DNA from: JBEVJC01 sp040510375
GTDB lineage: Bacteria > Bacteroidota > Bacteroidia > Chitinophagales > Chitinophagaceae
Direction of reading: 5' to 3'
Assembly (NCBI GenBank): GCA_040510375.1
Contig: JBEVJC010000012.1
Span: forward strand, 124,001-188,000
Length of the DNA: 64,000 bases
Shown piece by piece: positions 60,157 to 64,000 of the stretch. The stretch's first letter is position 1. Each line of letters opens with the position of its first letter. The notes under the pieces were generated by a model. It was not told the DNA's origin. It made no database searches and saw nothing but the letters and a program-made list of their open reading frames with translations. The translations under genes were made by a program, and so were the position numbers.

Positions 60157-61116
60157 TTTCCGGATCGATTCTTCGATGGGTGTGAAACTAAAGCCGGGTA
60201 AGGCTTTCAGGAGTTTGTCATTCTGGAACCGGGTATTGCTCAGAGCTATTCTTGCAGTCTCCCGGGTGAGCAGCGGTTTTTTATTGCTGAAAAGCGACTT
60301 TATTTTCTCCAGTCGCCAGGCAATGCCTGCCAGTAATGGGGTAGTCTGCCTGGCTGGTCTTTTTTTATGCAGATGGTCGGCCATTGTTTCGAAAAGCTGA
60401 CGGAAGGTCCAGTTATCCCCGTTAATTATAAAACGTTCTTCAGTGATTCCGGATTCCATTAACTGTACAGCTGCCCTTGCCACATCCTCTACATCAACAA
60501 AACCGTTTAAACCGGGACTGTACCAGGGAAATTCATTATAGATATTCCGGAACAGGCTGGAGCTGCCGGTATGCCAGTCGCCATATCCAAGAATGGTGGA
60601 AGGGTTAAGGATCACGGCATCCAGTCCTTCCCCGATTGCCCTCCAGATTTCCATTTCGGCCTTGTGTTTACTGATGGCGTAATGGGTATTTAATTTCGAC
60701 TCCTCCCATTTTTTTTCTTCACTAACCGATTCTCCATATGCGGTACGCCCCAATGCAGCTACCGAACTGATATATACAAACCGGCTGATCCCTGCTTCCA
60801 TCGCCATATTTGCTACATTGGCTGTTCCATCAACATTTACCTGCATCATCTGCCTGCGTTCGCGTGCATCAAAAGACACCACGGCAGCTGAATGGATCAC
60901 GGTATCCATTCCTTCCATTGCATCTTCAAGTGATAGCACATCAAGTATATCGCCGGAAACCCATTCTACCCCATCAAAAGCTGAAGCAGGCAAATGCGCC
61001 GGCAGCTGGTTGCCTCTTCGAAGGGCGCGCACGGAATAATTTTTTTCCCTTAATTCTTTCAGGATATAAGATCCGAGAAAACCAGTGCCGCCGGTGACAA
61101 GAATATTTTTTGACAA
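60118..61116 (-). CDS. NAD-dependent epimerase/dehydratase family protein
   Basis: A 332-residue extended SDR. The start codon is TTG, giving (M)SKNILVTGGTGFLGSYILKEL; no ATG upstream fits and a -7 element lies 20 bp before it. The cofactor loop TGGTGFLGS is at 8-16. VIHSAAVVSF follows near 72, the Ser in YISSVAALG, the catalytic pair in THYAISKHKAEME near 147 and the NPSTILGYGD segment near 170. It resembles the dihydroflavonol-4-reductase-like branch. Substrate unknown. The 3' tail is duplicated downstream. Confidence 0.88.
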   Translation of the reverse strand: MSKNILVTGGTGFLGSYILKELREKNYSVRALRRGNQLPAHLPASAFDGVEWVSGDILDVLSLEDAMEGMDTVIHSAAVVSFDARERRQMMQVNVDGTANVANMAMEAGISRFVYISSVAALGRTAYGESVSEEKKWEESKLNTHYAISKHKAEMEIWRAIGEGLDAVILNPSTILGYGDWHTGSSSLFRNIYNEFPWYSPGLNGFVDVEDVARAAVQLMESGITEERFIINGDNWTFRQLFETMADHLHKKRPARQTTPLLAGIAWRLEKIKSLFSNKKPLLTRETARIALSNTRFQNDKLLKALPGFSFTPIEESIRKASEKYLANLKHK

Positions 61117-61136
61117 GATTGTTTTTTTGCTGAGCG

Positions 61137-61144
61137 CAAAGATA
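61137..61144 (-). promoter_or_regulatory. Bacteroidota -7 element (TATCTTTG)
   Basis: TAnnTTTG match on the minus strand ending 20 bp before the TTG start of the epimerase. It separates this gene from the dehydrogenase upstream. Confidence 0.5.
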
Positions 61145-61149
61145 CTTGG

Positions 61150-62013
61150 TTAAGGGTTGCGGGAGGGGTCCGGGTAGTCATAAAAACCCCTGCCCGATTT
61201 ACGACCAAAGTGTTTTTGCTCCAGTTTTTGAGCCTGGAGGTCGGATGGCCGTAGTCGTGCCGGTTTACCCAGTTGCTCATATACCGAAACACTCACCGCG
61301 TAATTGATATCGTTACCGATGAGATCCATCAGCCGGAAGGGTCCCATTTTAAAACCACTTGCTTCCAAAATCCGGTCGATCTGTTCAATGGGAATTCCTT
61401 TTTCTGCCAGTCTCAATGCTTCGATATAGTATGGTCTGGCCACGCGGTTTACAATAAAACCGGGGGAGTCCAGGCAGAATACCGGGGTCTTTCCCAGATC
61501 CACCGCAAGTTTGCCGATGGTCTCCACGGTTAGCTGGTTGGTCATGGGTGTGACAACAATTTCCACCAGTTTCATGCGGTTGGCGGGATTAAAGAAATGC
61601 ATACCGATCACCCGGCCGGGATGGTTTACCGGTTTTGCAATGGCGGTTACCGAAAGAGACGAAGTGTTGGTGGCAAAAATGCATTCTGAATGATTCAGTT
61701 CAGCAAGCTGGTTGAAGAGATTCACTTTTGCATCGGCCTTTTCGATTATTGCTTCAATGAAAACGTCGGCAAGACAGGTTTGCAGGTCGGAAGTATAATG
61801 TATCAGCGACAGGATACGGTCGGCCCCCTCGGCTGTCAGTTTATTTTTTGTAACAGATAACTGCAGTTCTTCCTTTATTGCCGCGTCGGCGCGGTCGAGA
61901 GCGCGGGGGTCGAGGTCGAACAGAAGTGTAAAAAAACCGGCTCCTGCTGAGGCCAGACTGATTCCCTGTCCCATGGTGCCTGCTCCGCAGATGCAGATGC
62001 TGTTAATGGTCAT
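61150..62013 (-). CDS. 3-Hydroxyacyl/3-hydroxybutyryl-CoA dehydrogenase
   Basis: A 287-residue soluble enzyme that oxidises 3-hydroxyacyl-CoA with NAD. The N-terminal Rossmann fold has GAGTMGQGISLA at 9-20; SECIFATNTSSLSVTAIA includes the substrate-binding region, and the catalytic His is in VIGMHFFNPANRMKLVEIV. The C-terminal helical domain has PGFIVNRVARPYYIEALRL and the Gly-rich GPFRLMDLIG. Single-domain form with no crotonase fused, as in the butyryl-CoA or phenylacetate pathways; no other pathway genes are nearby. Confidence 0.92.
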   Translation of the reverse strand: MTINSICICGAGTMGQGISLASAGAGFFTLLFDLDPRALDRADAAIKEELQLSVTKNKLTAEGADRILSLIHYTSDLQTCLADVFIEAIIEKADAKVNLFNQLAELNHSECIFATNTSSLSVTAIAKPVNHPGRVIGMHFFNPANRMKLVEIVVTPMTNQLTVETIGKLAVDLGKTPVFCLDSPGFIVNRVARPYYIEALRLAEKGIPIEQIDRILEASGFKMGPFRLMDLIGNDINYAVSVSVYEQLGKPARLRPSDLQAQKLEQKHFGRKSGRGFYDYPDPSRNP

Positions 62014-62029
62014 AGTGCCGTTTGAAACG

Positions 62030-62037
62030 CAAAGGTA
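62030..62037 (-). promoter_or_regulatory. Bacteroidota -7 element (TACCTTTG)
   Basis: TAnnTTTG match on the minus strand, 16 bp upstream of the hydroxyacyl-CoA dehydrogenase start codon. Confidence 0.5.
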
Positions 62038-62121
62038 TTGGTATGGATCCGATCAGAGAGCTCCGTGTTGGAAGGTAGGAGAGTGATCATTTATTTGTCT
62101 ACCTTGACTAAAATTTGCCAT

Positions 62122-62784
62122 ATGAGCGATCTGCACGATTCCAACCCTGCAACGCCCGGAAGTAATGATCCGGTTAACAATCCTGTTTCTTCAACCGGTA
62201 TGTCCGGGGCAGGTGTAACCACAACAACCGCGGGCGACCTGTCAGCAAGGCCTCCACTGCAACCTACAGCGCAGTCTGTTTTGTCCACCCGTGTTCCTTC
62301 AACCATCGTGTATGCAGTTGGTGTGTTGATGTTCCTTCTTCCATTTATAGAAATCAGGTGTAACAGTGTTCCCTTTGCAAAATTCAGCGGGGTGCAACTC
62401 GCTACCGGTTTCAAAATAGAAGCACCCGGAACAAATAATACTGTGGTGGGCAGGCTTGAGGAAACCAGTGAAGGCAAGGGTGGCCACCAGAATGATGGGA
62501 ATGTTTATGCAATTGTTGCATTGGCCTTGTCGTTGCTGAGCCTTGGACTTGCATTTGCCAATGCGAGGTCGGGGATCAGCGGTGCATTGATCACGGGAAT
62601 ACTGGCCGGTATTTCATTGATCGGATTAATGGTGAATATAAAAAAGGAAGTGGCGACTGAGGTAACAACGGGTGATGACGGAGTGGTAATCGGCGTGTTC
62701 TTCACGCCCTGGTTTTATCTCGCGATCCTTGCTGCGTTTATGGGTGCGTTTTTTTGTTTCAGGCGACTGGGATATTTTAAATAA
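62122..62784 (+). CDS. Membrane protein of unknown function
   Basis: A 220-residue protein started at MSDLHDSNPATPGSND; the longer upstream version overlaps the divergent promoter region. Residues 1-55 are a Thr/Pro/Ser-rich, probably disordered segment. Four hydrophobic helices follow (about 58-75, 130-150, 158-176 and 196-213), with an extramembrane segment between the first two carrying KFSGVQLATGFKI. No family recognised. It is flanked by divergent and convergent genes on the other strand, so it is a single-gene unit. Confidence 0.75.
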   Translation: MSDLHDSNPATPGSNDPVNNPVSSTGMSGAGVTTTTAGDLSARPPLQPTAQSVLSTRVPSTIVYAVGVLMFLLPFIEIRCNSVPFAKFSGVQLATGFKIEAPGTNNTVVGRLEETSEGKGGHQNDGNVYAIVALALSLLSLGLAFANARSGISGALITGILAGISLIGLMVNIKKEVATEVTTGDDGVVIGVFFTPWFYLAILAAFMGAFFCFRRLGYFK

Positions 62785-62834
62785 TTGATTTTTTTCGGGG
62801 GACAGATAACGGTGTTTATAAAGATGCGGGTTAT

Positions 62835-63506
62835 CTAATGCTCCAACCCCTGGTTTAAAAAATCGATCAGTGGTTTTAATGCTTCAAATGCAGCAACGGT
62901 TGTTTTTACCAGATTTTTTTCGGTCAGCTGATCATCGCTGATTGAAAGACTACCGATGAAACTTTTCAGTTTCAAATATTCTGCAGCGGGGTTATCATTT
63001 TCATATCCTTTTGGAAGACGGGTAAGTTTGTATTCGGGACTGTGATCCAGGTCGCCATAAATCTTTTTAAAATCTTTTGCGTTGATGATCTTTTTCAGGT
63101 CGCCCAGGTTATAATCAATTTCCTGCCGGATTTTTTTCAGGTGAACCGGTTCGGGCATCCAGATGCCGCCACCAGCAAAGGTTTCACCCGGCTGGAGATG
63201 GAAGTAATAACCTGCTGTAGCGAGACCTTTTTTTCCTCCCTTGTTGATGCTTGCTGCAAAATTCTTTTTATAGGGGTCTTTGTTTTTGGAGAAACGGATA
63301 TCCCGGTTAATCCGGAACATACAGTCTTTTGCAAGTAAACCTGCAACCGTGGAATCTTTTTTGCCGAACCGGTCGATCACTTCCTGTACGAAGATGGCGA
63401 AGTCGGTCCGGGCCGTTTCATAAGCGCTGCGGTTGGCCTCCATCCAGGCCCTTGTATTATTCCTGGCGAGGCCCTTTAAAAACTTTATCGTTGCCGGGTT
63501 TAACAT
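62835..63506 (-). CDS. DUF2461 family protein (TIGR02453)
   Basis: A 223-residue soluble protein. The family markers are FLKGLARNNTRAWMEANRSAYE near the start, FRINRDIRFSKNKDPYKKNFAA near 67, YYFHLQPGETFAGGGIWMPEP near 101 and the LTRLPKGYENDNPAAEYLKLKSF region near 160. Function is unknown; the family occurs widely in bacteria and fungi. It lies 27 bp after ligA on the same strand, so it is probably co-transcribed with the ligase. Confidence 0.9.
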   Translation of the reverse strand: MLNPATIKFLKGLARNNTRAWMEANRSAYETARTDFAIFVQEVIDRFGKKDSTVAGLLAKDCMFRINRDIRFSKNKDPYKKNFAASINKGGKKGLATAGYYFHLQPGETFAGGGIWMPEPVHLKKIRQEIDYNLGDLKKIINAKDFKKIYGDLDHSPEYKLTRLPKGYENDNPAAEYLKLKSFIGSLSISDDQLTEKNLVKTTVAAFEALKPLIDFLNQGLEH

Positions 63507-63533
63507 ATTTATTCGTTGTTGGCGGCTGACCGG

Positions 63534-64000
63534 TTATCCAATCAGCTTTAAAAATTCCGCTTCGGTAATGATACGGACTGAATTTATTTTTTTTGCTTTT
63601 TCCAATTTACTGCCGGCGTCGTCACCCACCACCAGGTAGTTAAGTTTGGCACTCACACCACTCACCAGTTTTCCTCCCTTTGCTTCGGCCATCGCTTCGG
63701 CATCGCTACGTTTGAGGGTGGGAAGGGTTCCGGTAAACAGGAAGGTTTGTCCGGCCAGTCCACCAGTTGCTTCATGACCACCACGTTTTGTATTCTTCAG
63801 TGATAGTCCAAGTGTTTCCAGTTCGTCGAGTAATTCAATATTTGCATCGGTACTGAAAAAATGTTCAATGCTTCCTGCCACCTTGGGGCCTATATCTTCC
63901 AGGTTTTTGAGGTCGTCCTGTGAATAATTTTTCAGGTCTTTCAGATGGGTAACCACGTTAGCCAGGGTTTTTGCAGTGGTCTCACCAACGAAGCGGATAC
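63534..64000 (-). CDS. ligA: NAD-dependent DNA ligase, C-terminal part (5' truncated by window)
   Basis: The frame is open to the edge of the window, giving about 155 residues. The visible part begins RFVGETTAKTLANVV, the helix-hairpin-helix repeat region of LigA, then LEDIGPKVAGSIEHFF, and ends with a BRCT domain (GLAGQTFLFTGTLPTLKRSDAEA, KLNYLVVGDDAGSKLEKAKK, ITEAEFLKLIG). LigA seals DNA nicks using NAD. The nucleotidyl transferase core lies outside the window. The internal GTG at 63956 is not the start. Confidence 0.95.
   Translation of the reverse strand, partial: IRFVGETTAKTLANVVTHLKDLKNYSQDDLKNLEDIGPKVAGSIEHFFSTDANIELLDELETLGLSLKNTKRGGHEATGGLAGQTFLFTGTLPTLKRSDAEAMAEAKGGKLVSGVSAKLNYLVVGDDAGSKLEKAKKINSVRIITEAEFLKLIG

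Noticed and set aside
1..64000. tRNA, rRNA, CRISPR, transposon, prophage or toxin-antitoxin loci
   Set aside because: I looked for cloverleaf-like arms, direct-repeat arrays, transposase or integrase motifs and found none that I can support. This is by eye; a covariance and profile search would be decisive.

Overview
The window reads as a chromosomal segment of a Bacteroidota bacterium, most likely a Chitinophagaceae relative. Supporting signs are gliding and type IX secretion components (GldC, GldH, PorG-like DUF6089 protein), a secreted protein with a type IX C-terminal sorting domain, a GLPGLI-family protein, DUF2911, DUF4290 and DUF2461 proteins, a MurA with Asp in place of the usual catalytic Cys, and many promoters of the Bacteroidota type (TAnnTTTG at -7). 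I see no tRNA, rRNA, CRISPR array, transposase, phage or plasmid gene. The content is ordinary housekeeping sequence, densely packed on both strands.

Layout. 1-9.1 kb: end of an outer-membrane barrel protein, a TIGR02757 protein, a 48-residue membrane protein, cystathionine gamma-synthase, AsnB, two tandem DUF2911 proteins, an ACP phosphodiesterase-like protein and a secreted alpha/beta hydrolase. 9.4-16.3 kb: a small exported protein, a deoxyhypusine-synthase-like enzyme, an M28 peptidase, TatC, a CNNM/CBS protein, guanylate kinase and a GLPGLI protein. 16.4-24 kb: a histidine kinase/response regulator pair, NagA, MurA, DUF4290 and a type IX cargo protein. 24-33 kb: glycosyltransferase, GldC, YqeY, CvpA, a sterol desaturase-like protein, a hydrolase, a CBS protein, an Omp85 protein, NAD kinase and PorG. 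33-40.3 kb: envelope-biogenesis cluster uppS-bamA-two Skp/OmpH-murI, then rpmH-rnpA-yidD. 40.3-52 kb: SOD, TadA, ALDH, glutathione peroxidase, a membrane-anchored MutS homologue, Dus, CPBP protease, CdsA, Psd, YjjG and an SDR. 52-64 kb: orphan BatD, a second two-component pair, GldH, YicC, LpxD, a carboxypeptidase-regulatory-domain protein, an epimerase, a hydroxyacyl-CoA dehydrogenase and the 3' end of ligA. Common themes are outer-membrane biogenesis (BamA, Skp, LpxD, PorG), peptidoglycan precursors (MurA, MurI, UppS, NagA) and phospholipid synthesis (CdsA, Psd).

The most unusual signal is not a gene. At five separate genes (cystathionine synthase, glycosyltransferase, CvpA, Psd, epimerase) the last 8-15 codons and the stop codon are repeated, imperfectly, immediately downstream of the stop. 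Periods are about 33-45 bp. The extra copies often keep a readable coding tail that ends in its own stop, and differences in the closest pairs fall mostly in third codon positions. A degenerate 15-bp minisatellite follows a sixth gene (the CPBP protease). I know of no described system that explains this.
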